Assembly (NCBI RefSeq): GCF_006716785.1
Contig: NZ_VFPQ01000001.1
Coordinates: 3,658,001-3,722,000, forward strand
Direction: 5' to 3'
Source of the DNA: Thermopolyspora flexuosa
GTDB lineage: Bacteria; Actinomycetota; Actinomycetes; Streptosporangiales; Streptosporangiaceae
DNA length: 64,000 nucleotides
The position numbers and the translations under genes were made by a program. Numbering within the stretch: the stretch's first letter is position 1; each line of letters starts with the position of its first letter. The notes under the pieces are model-generated. The model ran no database searches. It had not been told where the DNA came from and worked only from the letters and a program-made list of their open reading frames with translations. Below, one piece after another: positions 33,042 to 40,772 of this stretch.

Positions 33042-33803
33042 TCAGGAGCGGACGGTGAGCGGGGCGCCGAGGGCCTGGGAGGCCTCGCGGGCCGCGGCGA
33101 CGACCTCCGGGCCGAGGGCCTCCAGGTCCTCGCGGGAGGCGTCGAGGGCGAGGGCGGAGACGGAGATGCCGCCGATGACGCGGCCGGTGTGGTCGAACAC
33201 GGGGGCGGCCACGCAGCGCACGCCGGGCTCGTTCTCCTCGTCGTCGACGGCGTAGCCGCGGGCGCGGACGCCGGCCAGATGAGCGAGCAGGTCCTCGTCG
33301 CTGGTGATGGTGTTGGGGGTGCGCGGCTCCAGGCGGGTGCGGGCCGCGATCCCCAGCACCTCCTCGTCGCCGAGCTGGGCGAGGATCGCCTTCCCGATGG
33401 CGGTGGAGTGCAGGCACAGGCTCATGCCGACCCGGGAGGTCATCTGGTACGGCCGGCGGCCCTCGAGCTTCTCCACGTAGACGGCCTCGTCGCCGTTGCG
33501 GATCGCGAGGTGCGTGGTGTAGCCGGTGCGGTCGTGCAGCGCGCGCAGCGCGGCGGCCGCCTGCCGGGCCGGGTCGAAGCGGTTCATCGCCCGCGCGGCG
33601 AGGGTGAGGATGCGCGGCCCCGGCTCGTAGCCGCCGGAGCCGTCCGGCCGGGCGAAGCCCCACTCGACCAGCGACTGCAGGATGCGGTGCGCGGTCGACT
33701 TCGACACCCCGGCGGCGGCCGCGATGTCGGTGAGCCGGTGACGCTCGGCGACGGCCTCCAGCACGGCCAGCGCCTTGTCGATCGAACTGCCTTCCCTCAC
33801 CAC
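33042..33803 (-). CDS. IclR-family transcriptional regulator
   Basis: A 253-residue IclR regulator: winged HTH (IDKALAVLEAVAERHRLTDIAAAAGVSKSTAHRILQSLVEWGFARPDG) and the effector domain (YQMTSRVGMSLCLHSTAIGKAILAQLG; GGISVSALALD). IclR proteins usually control sugar-acid or aromatic catabolism; the nearest metabolic gene that would fit is the KDG kinase-like gene 5 kb away, but no direct link is visible. GTG start with TAGGCT (33810-33815) six bases upstream, so probably leaderless. Confidence 0.9.
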   Translation of the reverse strand: MVREGSSIDKALAVLEAVAERHRLTDIAAAAGVSKSTAHRILQSLVEWGFARPDGSGGYEPGPRILTLAARAMNRFDPARQAAAALRALHDRTGYTTHLAIRNGDEAVYVEKLEGRRPYQMTSRVGMSLCLHSTAIGKAILAQLGDEEVLGIAARTRLEPRTPNTITSDEDLLAHLAGVRARGYAVDDEENEPGVRCVAAPVFDHTGRVIGGISVSALALDASREDLEALGPEVVAAAREASQALGAPLTVRS

Positions 33804-33809
33804 GCATCG

Positions 33810-33815
33810 AGCCTA
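33810..33815 (-). promoter_or_regulatory. -10 element of probable leaderless IclR transcript
   Basis: TAGGCT, six bases before the GTG start codon, with no ribosome site between. Confidence 0.4.
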
Positions 33816-33960
33816 CTCGCGACGCCTTCCCGGCGGATCCGAGGCGACGGGCGCCCGAGAAGGGAGAGGACGCCGAGACGGAAGCGATCCGTGGCCGATT
33901 GTGTGCGAATAGTTATCACAGCCGGTTGCGCAAAGCACCGGCCGACGGGGGTGGCGTGGT

Positions 33961-33966
33961 TACGCT
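33961..33966 (+). promoter_or_regulatory. -10 element of probable leaderless kinase transcript
   Basis: TACGCT, six bases before the kinase ATG; no ribosome binding site is present in the gap, so the mRNA probably starts at the A of ATG. Confidence 0.45.
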
Positions 33967-33972
33967 GCTCTC

Positions 33973-35571
33973 ATGCCGGACGCCCAGCCCCTGGAACCCA
34001 CTGATCCGGCCCGGCTCGGGCCGTATCGGTTGACCGGACGCATCGGCTCGGGTGGCCAGGGGGTCGTCTATCTCGGCGAGGCCGAGGACGGTTCCGCCGT
34101 CGCGATCAAGTTGTTCCACGCCTCGATCGGCGCGGACCACACCTTGCGCGACGCGTTCACCCGCGAGCTGGAGGCCGCCAAGCGGGTGGCCCGGTTCTGC
34201 ATCGCCCAGGTGCTCGACTCGGGCATGGTCGGCGACCGCCCGTACATCGTGAGCGAGTACGTGCCGGGCCCGTCGCTGCAAGCGGTGGTGACCGAGGAGG
34301 GGCCGCGCACGGGCGGCGCGCTCGACCGGCTCGCGATCGGCACCGCGACCGCGCTCGTCGCGCTGCACGACGCCGGTGTGGTGCACCGGGACTTCAAACC
34401 GCAGAACGTGCTGCTCGGCCCGGACGGGCCGCGCGTGATCGACTTCGGCATCGCCCGCGCGCTCGCCGCGACCGGCACCGTGACGACCGCGGTGGTGGGC
34501 ACGCCCGCCTACATGGCTCCAGAACAGTTCAAAGGGGGCGAACTCGGCCTCGCCGTGGACGTGTTCTCCTGGGCGGCCACGATCGCGTTCGCGGCCACGG
34601 GGCGCCCGCCGTTCGGCGCGGACTCGCCGGCCGCGATCATGAACCGGGTGCTGAACGAGCCGCCGGACCTCGGCGGCGTGGAACCCCCGCTGCGGGACCT
34701 GCTCGCCGAGTGCCTCGCCAAGAACCCGGCGGACCGGCCGTCCGCGCACCGGATCCTCGACCGGCTGGTACGGCGCAACGGGCACGCGGCCGCGGAGAGC
34801 GGCGCGCCGGACATCCCGCCGGCGGCCGCGCCAGTGGCGGAGGTCGACGCGGCGGACCGAAAGGCCTCGGCGGGCGGGGCCACCGACCCCAAGGACGACA
34901 CCGGCGCCCGGCGGCGCAGTCGGCTGCTGCCGGTCGCCGCGGCGGCGGCCGCGGTGACGGCGGGGGCGGCGATCGTGCTGGCGAACCCGTCGGCGTTCGG
35001 CCTGTGGCCGGACGGCCAGGAGCGCGCGGCACCGGCCGTCCCGCGGTCCTCCGGCACCGCGATGCCATCCCCCACGGGCGCGTCACCGACCGGCACCGGC
35101 GGCTCCACCGGTCGCGGCGCCGGGGCCACCGCCCCCGGCGTACCGGTCGAATCCCCCCGGGCCGCCTCCAGGGGCGTGGCCACCTCGCGGCCCATCGCGC
35201 GGCCCACGGGCCCCGGATCGACGCCCACCTCGGGACCGTCGTCGAAGCCGTCCGCCGGGCCCACCGAGACGCCCACCGGGACGCCCACGTCGGCCCCCAC
35301 CCCGGACGAGACGACGCCGCCCACGACCTCGCCGCCCCGGCCCGTCGAGCTCGGCCCGGTACGTCTCACGAGGTACTGCCGGTCGCTCGGCTGGGAGTGG
35401 GCGGAGTACCGCACCTGGCCGCAGCCCGGCGCCTACTGCGTGACGCGGCGGGGTGAGACGATGCCGCTCAGCCCGGAGCAGCGCGACGAGGCGTGTCGCC
35501 GGTGGTACGGCGAGCCGAAGGCGTTCCACCGCTACCGGGGCCGGGCCAACTGGTGCTACGTCCACGTCTGA
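33973..35571 (+). CDS. Membrane Ser/Thr protein kinase with small extracellular Cys domain
   Basis: A 532-residue Hanks-type kinase. P-loop GSGGQG at about 25-30, catalytic Lys46, HRD with Asp140, DFG 157-159, APE 182-184 and activation loop threonines (TGTVTTAVVGTPAY). One membrane helix at about 318-338 is followed by a long Ser/Thr/Pro/Gly linker (about 345-455) and a C-terminal domain of about 75 residues with three cysteines and many aromatics (RYCRSLGWEWAEYRTWPQPGAYC). There are no PASTA repeats, so it is not PknB; the sensor domain is unfamiliar. The HRD residue pair reads HRDFKPQN rather than HRDLKPxN. Confidence 0.9.
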   Translation: MPDAQPLEPTDPARLGPYRLTGRIGSGGQGVVYLGEAEDGSAVAIKLFHASIGADHTLRDAFTRELEAAKRVARFCIAQVLDSGMVGDRPYIVSEYVPGPSLQAVVTEEGPRTGGALDRLAIGTATALVALHDAGVVHRDFKPQNVLLGPDGPRVIDFGIARALAATGTVTTAVVGTPAYMAPEQFKGGELGLAVDVFSWAATIAFAATGRPPFGADSPAAIMNRVLNEPPDLGGVEPPLRDLLAECLAKNPADRPSAHRILDRLVRRNGHAAAESGAPDIPPAAAPVAEVDAADRKASAGGATDPKDDTGARRRSRLLPVAAAAAAVTAGAAIVLANPSAFGLWPDGQERAAPAVPRSSGTAMPSPTGASPTGTGGSTGRGAGATAPGVPVESPRAASRGVATSRPIARPTGPGSTPTSGPSSKPSAGPTETPTGTPTSAPTPDETTPPTTSPPRPVELGPVRLTRYCRSLGWEWAEYRTWPQPGAYCVTRRGETMPLSPEQRDEACRRWYGEPKAFHRYRGRANWCYVHV

Positions 35572-35600
35572 CGGCCCGGACGCGACGGCGGGCCGACCCG

Positions 35601-35630
35601 CCCCGGCCGGTGCGGGCGCATCGGCCGGGG
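35601..35630. terminator. Convergent terminator hairpin (kinase / rnj)
   Basis: CCCCGGCCG (35601-35609) and CGGCCGGGG (35622-35630) pair perfectly around a 12-base loop in the 72 bp between the two convergent stops. Confidence 0.65.
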
Positions 35631-35643
35631 AGCCCGGCCGGTG

Positions 35644-37329
35644 TCAGACCTCGATCACCACGGGGATGATCATCGGCCGGCGGCGGAAGGTCTCGTTCAC
35701 CCACCGGCCCACGGTGCGCTTGACCACCCGGCGGATCTGCTGCGAGTCGGTGACGGCGTTCGCCGCCGCCTCCTCCAGCGCCTGCTCGATCTGCGGGATG
35801 ATCTCGTCGAACGCCTCGACGGCGATGCCGGAGCCGCGGGCGTGGATCTCGGGGCCGCCGAGCAGCTTGCCCGTGGTGGAGTCGATCGCGATGACGATCG
35901 AGACGAAGCCCTCGTCGCCGAGGATGCGCCGGTCCTTGAGCGCCACGTCGGTGACGTCGCCGACCGAGGTGCCGTCCACGTACACGTAGCCGCACGGCAC
36001 CGCGCCGGTGATCCGGGCGCGGCCGTCGACGAGGTCGACGACGACGCCGTCCTCGGCGATGACGATGTTCTCCTCCGGCACGCCGGTGAGCGCGGCGAGC
36101 TTGGCGTGCGCCCGCATGTGCCGCCACTCGCCGTGGATCGGCATGAAGTTCGACGGGCGGGTGAGGTTGAGCACGTACAGCAGCTCGCCGGCGGCGGCGT
36201 GGCCGGAGACGTGCACCAGGGCGTTGCCCTTGTGCACGACCTTCGCCCCCCAGCGGGTGAGCCCGTTGATGACCTTGTTGACCGCGGTCTCGTTGCCCGG
36301 CACGAGCGACGAGGCGAGCAGCACGGTGTCGCCCTCGGTCACCCGGATCGGGTGGTCGCGGTTCGCCATCCGGGACAGCGCGGCCATCGGCTCGCCCTGG
36401 GAGCCGGTGCAGATGAGCACCACCTCCTCCGGCGGCCACTCCTCGATCTCCCGCGAGTCGACCAGCAGGCCGGCCGGGACGCGCAGGTAGCCGAGGTCGC
36501 GGGCGACGCCCATGTTGCGCACCATCGAGCGCCCGATGAACGCGACCTTGCGCCCGTGCGCCTCGGCGGCGTCGAGCACCTGCTGGACGCGGTGCACGTG
36601 CGAGGCGAAGCAGGCGACGATGATGCGCTTGGACGCGGCGCGGAACACCTCGTCGATGACCGGCGCGATGTCCCGCTCGAACGTGACGAACCCGGGCACC
36701 TCGGCGTTGGTCGAGTCCGACATCAGCAGGTCCACACCCTCGGCACCGAGCCGGGCGAAGCCCGCCAGGTCGGTCAGCCGCCCGTCCATCGGGAGCTGGT
36801 CCATCTTGAAGTCGCCGGTGTGCAGCACGAGCCCGGCCGGGGTGCGGATCGCCACCGCCAGCGCGTCCGGGATCGAGTGGTTGACCGCGAAGAACTCGAG
36901 GTCGAAGGGTCCGAACCGGTCGCGCTGGCCCTCGGCCACCTCGACCCGCACGGGCTTCATGCGGTGCTCGGCGAGCTTGCTCTCCACCAGCCCGAGGGTG
37001 AGCCGCGAGCCGACGAGCGGGATGTCGGGCCGCTCCCGGAGCAGGTACGGCACGGCGCCGATGTGGTCCTCGTGCGCGTGGGTGAGCACGCAGGCGACGA
37101 CGTCGTCGAGCCGGTCCCGGATGTAGTCGAAGTCCGGCAGGATCAGGTCGACGCCCGGCTGCTCGGGGTCGGGGAAGAGCACGCCGCAGTCGACGATGAG
37201 CAGGCGGCCGTCGAACTCGAAGACCGCCATGTTGCGGCCGATCTCCCCCAGACCGCCGAGGGCCACGATGCGCAGGCCGTCCTTCGGCAGCGCGGGAGGC
37301 GGACCCAGTTCAGGGTGCGGATGACTCAT
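35644..37329 (-). CDS. rnj: Ribonuclease J
   Basis: A 561-residue metallo-beta-lactamase/beta-CASP RNase with both endonuclease and 5'-3' exonuclease activity, used in mRNA decay and rRNA maturation. Zinc ligands are in LTHAHEDHIGAV (H84, H86, D88, H89), further ligands at NHSIPDA and HTGDFKMD; the beta-CASP segment includes SHVHRVQQVLDAAEAHGRKVAFIGRSM and the C-terminal SGHAAAGEL and MPIHGEWRH. Start ATG preceded by GATGGAG. It follows dapA by nine bases in one transcript, the same dapA-rnj order as M. tuberculosis. Confidence 0.96.
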   Translation of the reverse strand: MSHPHPELGPPPALPKDGLRIVALGGLGEIGRNMAVFEFDGRLLIVDCGVLFPDPEQPGVDLILPDFDYIRDRLDDVVACVLTHAHEDHIGAVPYLLRERPDIPLVGSRLTLGLVESKLAEHRMKPVRVEVAEGQRDRFGPFDLEFFAVNHSIPDALAVAIRTPAGLVLHTGDFKMDQLPMDGRLTDLAGFARLGAEGVDLLMSDSTNAEVPGFVTFERDIAPVIDEVFRAASKRIIVACFASHVHRVQQVLDAAEAHGRKVAFIGRSMVRNMGVARDLGYLRVPAGLLVDSREIEEWPPEEVVLICTGSQGEPMAALSRMANRDHPIRVTEGDTVLLASSLVPGNETAVNKVINGLTRWGAKVVHKGNALVHVSGHAAAGELLYVLNLTRPSNFMPIHGEWRHMRAHAKLAALTGVPEENIVIAEDGVVVDLVDGRARITGAVPCGYVYVDGTSVGDVTDVALKDRRILGDEGFVSIVIAIDSTTGKLLGGPEIHARGSGIAVEAFDEIIPQIEQALEEAAANAVTDSQQIRRVVKRTVGRWVNETFRRRPMIIPVVIEV

Positions 37330-37338
37330 ACATCTCCA

Positions 37339-38259
37339 TCAGTTTGTGTCCATGACCTTTACTCCACTTGCCACGAGGTCGGCGCGAAGCATCTCGATCT
37401 CCTGGGGCGTGGCGTCGACCAGCGGAGGCCGTACGTGCCCGCCGGTCTGGCCCACCAGGTTGAGGGCCGCCTTCGCCATGATCGCCCCCTGGGTGCGGGT
37501 CATGATCGCGGTGACCGCGGGGAGCAGCTGCCGGTGGATCTCGGCGGCGGCGTCGACCCGCCCCTCCCGGTAGTGCTCGATCATCGCGGCGAGCCGGTCG
37601 CCCACGACGTGCCCGACGACGCTGACGAACCCGGCCGCCCCGATGGACAGCCAGGGCAGGTTGATCATGTCGTCACCGGAGTAGAACGCCAGGTCGGTGG
37701 CGGCCATCACCTGCGAGGCCGCGAACAGGTCGCCCTTGGCGTCCTTGACCGCGACGATGCGCGGGTGCGCGGCGAGCCGGATCAGGGTGTTCGTCTGGAT
37801 GGGCACGCCGGTGCGTCCGGGGATGTCGTAGAGCATCACCGGGAGACCGGTCGCGTCGGCGATCGCGGTGAAGTGCTGATAGATCCCCTCCTGCGGGGGC
37901 TTGTTGTAGTAGGGCGTGACCAGCAGAAGCCCATGGGCGCCCGCGCGCTCCGCGGCCCGGGCCAGCTCGATGCTGTGCGCGGTGTCGTTGGTGCCCGCAC
38001 CCGCGACGACGGTGGCCCGGTCGCCGACAGCCTCGAGGACGGCCCGCAGAATGCGGTCCTTCTCCTCGTCGCTGGTGGTCGGGGACTCACCGGTCGTACC
38101 ACTCACGATAAGGCCGTCGTTGCGCTGCTCGTCCACGAGGTAGACGGCGGTCCGCTGCACTGCGTCGTAGTCGACCGCTCCATCGGCGGTGAACGGGGTG
38201 ACCATCGCGGTCAGCATGCGGCCGAAGGGGGCGCCTGAAGTTCCTGTTGGCGATGCCAT
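37339..38259 (-). CDS. dapA: 4-hydroxy-tetrahydrodipicolinate synthase
   Basis: A 306-residue class I aldolase (TIM barrel) that condenses pyruvate with aspartate semialdehyde, the first step specific to DAP and lysine. The Schiff-base Lys is in IVAVKDAKGD, the proton-relay Tyr in LVTPYYNKPPQEG, and GTTGESPT is the substrate loop. I use the ATG at 38259, where conservation begins; the frame stays open upstream for 64 codons of Arg/Gly/Pro-rich sequence. The start lacks a strong ribosome site. rnj follows by nine bases. The 300 bp upstream contain a candidate attenuator leader (see 38426-38559). Confidence 0.95.
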   Translation of the reverse strand: MASPTGTSGAPFGRMLTAMVTPFTADGAVDYDAVQRTAVYLVDEQRNDGLIVSGTTGESPTTSDEEKDRILRAVLEAVGDRATVVAGAGTNDTAHSIELARAAERAGAHGLLLVTPYYNKPPQEGIYQHFTAIADATGLPVMLYDIPGRTGVPIQTNTLIRLAAHPRIVAVKDAKGDLFAASQVMAATDLAFYSGDDMINLPWLSIGAAGFVSVVGHVVGDRLAAMIEHYREGRVDAAAEIHRQLLPAVTAIMTRTQGAIMAKAALNLVGQTGGHVRPPLVDATPQEIEMLRADLVASGVKVMDTN

Positions 38260-38425
38260 AAAGGGAACGGTACCCGGAACCGGCGAAACGGTGGACCCCG
38301 CCACCCGGGTTCCCGGCACGCGCCGGCGGCCCCCGGCAGGGCCGCCGCCTGCGGGAACGCCCGCCCGTCGCGCCCCGCCGGACACGCCCCGGCGTCGGCG
38401 TGGCGCGCCCGGGCACGAAAAGAGA

Positions 38426-38461
38426 CCGTCGATATGTGCTCGGGGGTACACACATCGACGG
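38426..38461 (-). terminator. Intrinsic terminator in the dapA leader
   Basis: On the minus strand CCGTCGATGTGTG (38461-38449) pairs with 38438-38426 over 13 bp with one mismatch and a 10-base loop, and is followed immediately by TCTCTTTTCG. This is the only U-rich classic terminator I found in the window. It lies 167 bp before the dapA start codon and points toward it, so transcripts would stop before dapA unless read through. On the plus strand no U-tract follows. Confidence 0.65.
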
Positions 38462-38496
38462 CCTCTACCCGTGAATCGTCCGGGCTTACCTCGGTG

Positions 38497-38559
38497 TTAC
38501 ACGGGAACCGGAGAGAATTTTCCTGCGGCGGGCTTACCCGCTTTCACCCGTGGGATCAT
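38497..38559 (-). CDS. Candidate Lys-rich leader peptide upstream of dapA
   Basis: A 20-codon frame, ATG at 38559 to TAA at 38497, with GGACGG nine bases upstream. The product begins MIPRVKAGKP and has three lysines (codons AAA, AAG, AAA) in 20 residues; AAA is rare in this genome. It ends 36 bases before the terminator stem. The repeated element GGTAAGCCCG occurs once inside it and once after it (48 bp apart), and CCCGTG/CACGGG can pair across its stop codon. The setting resembles amino-acid leader peptides, but no antiterminator pairing is evident. Confidence 0.35.
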   Translation of the reverse strand: MIPRVKAGKPAAGKFSPVPV

Positions 38560-38798
38560 CCGCCATATCCGTCCGGTCCACCACACGACGCCGTTCTGGA
38601 ACGGTCGTACGGTCTTTCCCTAGGCTTTAGGCAAAGTTGGCGCTCCACCCACCCCCACTACGCAGTGTCGTCCAATGCACTCGACAGGATTGGCATTCGC
38701 CAAGGCGGCCCGCCGCGCCGGGCGCTGCGGGTGTGTGGCGCCGCGGGACCGGCGGCATCCGCCCCGGTCGCGACCGAGCGGAACCCAGGGATGGACCA

Positions 38799-39554
38799 GT
38801 GGCCAGCTCCGATCCGGTTTACCTGCGGGTCGTCGAGGACCTGCGTCGGCAGATCATCGACAGCACGTTACCCCCGGGGGCTCCGATCCCCTCGCGGGTG
38901 CAGCTCACCCAGCGGTACGGCGTCGGCGAGACCGCGGCCCGGCACGCGCTCCGGGTGCTCGCCCAGGAAGGCCTCATCGTCGGCCGGGTGGGCGCCGGGC
39001 ACTACGTGCGGGAACGCCCGGTGCTGTCACCGTTACGCCGATCACGGTTCGCTGACCCGCACGACCTGTTCACCACGGACATGCAGGCCCACGGGCGCCG
39101 CGCCACGTGGGACTGGCGGTCCGAACTGGTGGACGCCACTCCCGACATCGCGCGCCGGCTGAAGCTCGACACCTCCGCGCCGGTGCTGCGCACCACCTGC
39201 GTGCTGCGCGGGGACGGCCGCCCGCTGCAGCTCGTCACCTCCTACGAACCGGCCGAGTTCAGCGAGGGCAGGCCGCTGCCCCAGGAGGGCACCGGCGCCC
39301 GCACGGCGCTCAGCGCCCGCATGGCCGCCGCCGGGGTGCCGATCACCGCGGCGAGCGAGGACGTCTACGTCCGGGTCCCCCGGCCGGACGAGAGCGACCG
39401 GCTCGAGCTTCCCGCCGGCACCCAGGTGCTGCACCTCGAACGTACCCACTGGTCCGGCGACCGCCCGGTCGAGACGAGCGACATCGTGGTGCCGGGCGAC
39501 AAGTTCCGCCTCACCTACACGATCCCGATATCCGACCCGATACCGGGCGCCTGA
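38799..39554 (+). CDS. GntR-family regulator with UTRA domain
   Basis: About 251 residues from GTG 38799 (AGGGATGG upstream). N-terminal GntR winged HTH (YLRVVEDLRRQIIDSTLPPGAPIPSRVQLTQRYGVGETAARHALRVLAQEGLIVGRVGAGHYV) and C-terminal UTRA ligand domain (PVLRTTCVLRGDGRPLQLVTSYEP ... RTHWSGDRPVETSDIVVPGDKFRLTYTI). Homologues near conjugative elements or sugar loci are common; no element is adjacent here. The region between 38260 and 38798 (539 bp) holds the dapA leader and, around 38621, a TAGGCT that may be the -10 of this gene. Confidence 0.85.
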   Translation: MASSDPVYLRVVEDLRRQIIDSTLPPGAPIPSRVQLTQRYGVGETAARHALRVLAQEGLIVGRVGAGHYVRERPVLSPLRRSRFADPHDLFTTDMQAHGRRATWDWRSELVDATPDIARRLKLDTSAPVLRTTCVLRGDGRPLQLVTSYEPAEFSEGRPLPQEGTGARTALSARMAAAGVPITAASEDVYVRVPRPDESDRLELPAGTQVLHLERTHWSGDRPVETSDIVVPGDKFRLTYTIPISDPIPGA

Positions 39555-39618
39555 CCGCGCGAGCCGCCTCGTCGCACGGCCACGCCCGCGGGCGCGATCC
39601 CGCGAGGGCCCCGGACGC

Positions 39619-39647
39619 GGTACGGCCCGGCGAACGCGGGCCGTACC
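39619..39647. terminator. Convergent terminator hairpin (GntR / diiron gene)
   Basis: GGTACGGCCCG (39619-39629) pairs perfectly over 11 bp with CGGGCCGTACC (39637-39647), loop seven bases, six bases before the end of the minus-strand gene. Confidence 0.7.
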
Positions 39648-39652
39648 CGGCG

Positions 39653-40675
39653 TCAGAACACGGGGATGATGTCCTCCGGATCGGTGACGTCGACCTTGAC
39701 GCCGTCGATGTCGAGCTCCGGGATCGCGGGGAACTCGATGCCCCAGCGCTCGACGATGGCCCGCACCTTGGCCATCGCCTGACGCCAGTTCTCGGCCTGC
39801 CGGTCGTGGTCGAGCACGCCGAGCCCGGCGTCGCGGGCGTGGTCGATCAGCACCCGATGGTTGGCGAGGAAGTACGGCGGCAGGTCCCAGAACTCGTCCG
39901 GCGGCTCCCACAGGATCATCGAGAGGAACACGAAGCCGGCGCGGAGCTGGCGGGTGATGACGCCCTTGACCTCGTCGGTGAGCCCCGGCCACTCCTTCTC
40001 GAGGATCGTCATGCAGATCTGCAGGTGGCGGGACTCGTCCCGGCCGATCCGCCGGAACATCTCGGCGAACAGCCGGTGCCGGGTGGCCGCCGCCATGCCG
40101 CGGAACAGCGTGGAGGCGGCCATCTCGCCCATCATGAAGCTGGTGAACAGCACCGGCAGGGTGTACCTGCCGAGGGCGGCGCTGTAGCCGTTCCAGTACC
40201 GCCCGCCGTTGTGGTACAGCCAGGCGATGTTGTTGTGGGCGGCCCGCTCCAGGTCGGTGACCGGTTTCCAGTCGAGCGGGCCGCCCGGCCACAGCCGGGT
40301 GATCGCCCGCTGGCAGCACTCCTCGTGGTTCATCTCGTCCCGCGTGATCGAGAAGAAGCACTTGCGGACCGGGTCCTCCTGGTGCTTCTCGAACGCGTGC
40401 ACGGTGGCCCGGGCGAACACCGCGGGCCCGCTCGCGTCGAAGTTCGCCAGCACCGAGAACCAGTACATGACGCCGAGCCGCTGCTCGGGGGTGAACGCGG
40501 CGGGGTCGAGCTCGTCCCAGGGCAGGTCGGCGGGGTTCCACACGGCCCGCTTGGCCTTCTCGTAGATCGCGGCGAGCTTGGCGGTCTCGACGCGCCACTC
40601 GATCGGAAAGATGTTCGGCTGGGGGATCTCGGGTGCGGGCAGGAAACCGCCCTCGGGAACCGTCACCTCGGCCAT
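39653..40675 (-). CDS. Ferritin-like diiron protein, unknown substrate
   Basis: A 340-residue all-helical protein carrying the diiron ligand set of ferritin-like oxygenases: E114-x2-H117 (RDEMNHEE) and E214-x2-H217 (RDESRHLQ), plus E184 (MMGEMAAST) and an upstream acidic ligand (D80 or E96). This is the R2/AurF/monooxygenase arrangement; I cannot say which substrate is oxidised. Aromatic-rich segments (NNIAWLYHNGGRYWNGYSAALGRY) line the helices. ATG at 40675 with GGAGGG five bases upstream. No ferredoxin or reductase gene is adjacent. It has its own promoter region, with a TGTGACACA inverted repeat near 40695. Confidence 0.7.
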   Translation of the reverse strand: MAEVTVPEGGFLPAPEIPQPNIFPIEWRVETAKLAAIYEKAKRAVWNPADLPWDELDPAAFTPEQRLGVMYWFSVLANFDASGPAVFARATVHAFEKHQEDPVRKCFFSITRDEMNHEECCQRAITRLWPGGPLDWKPVTDLERAAHNNIAWLYHNGGRYWNGYSAALGRYTLPVLFTSFMMGEMAASTLFRGMAAATRHRLFAEMFRRIGRDESRHLQICMTILEKEWPGLTDEVKGVITRQLRAGFVFLSMILWEPPDEFWDLPPYFLANHRVLIDHARDAGLGVLDHDRQAENWRQAMAKVRAIVERWGIEFPAIPELDIDGVKVDVTDPEDIIPVF

Positions 40676-40772
40676 GCCGCCCTCCCGCGCGGTGATGTGA
40701 CACATTCACGTCTATCATGCGCTTTGGCGTAACAAAGTGCAATGGGTCACATTGCGGAGGATCCGGCGGGCC

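Noticed and set aside
38410-38660. Classical lysine (L-box), T-box, SAM, TPP, cobalamin or ydaO riboswitch before dapA
   Set aside because: None of the consensus cores I know fits; kept only as an unassigned leader.
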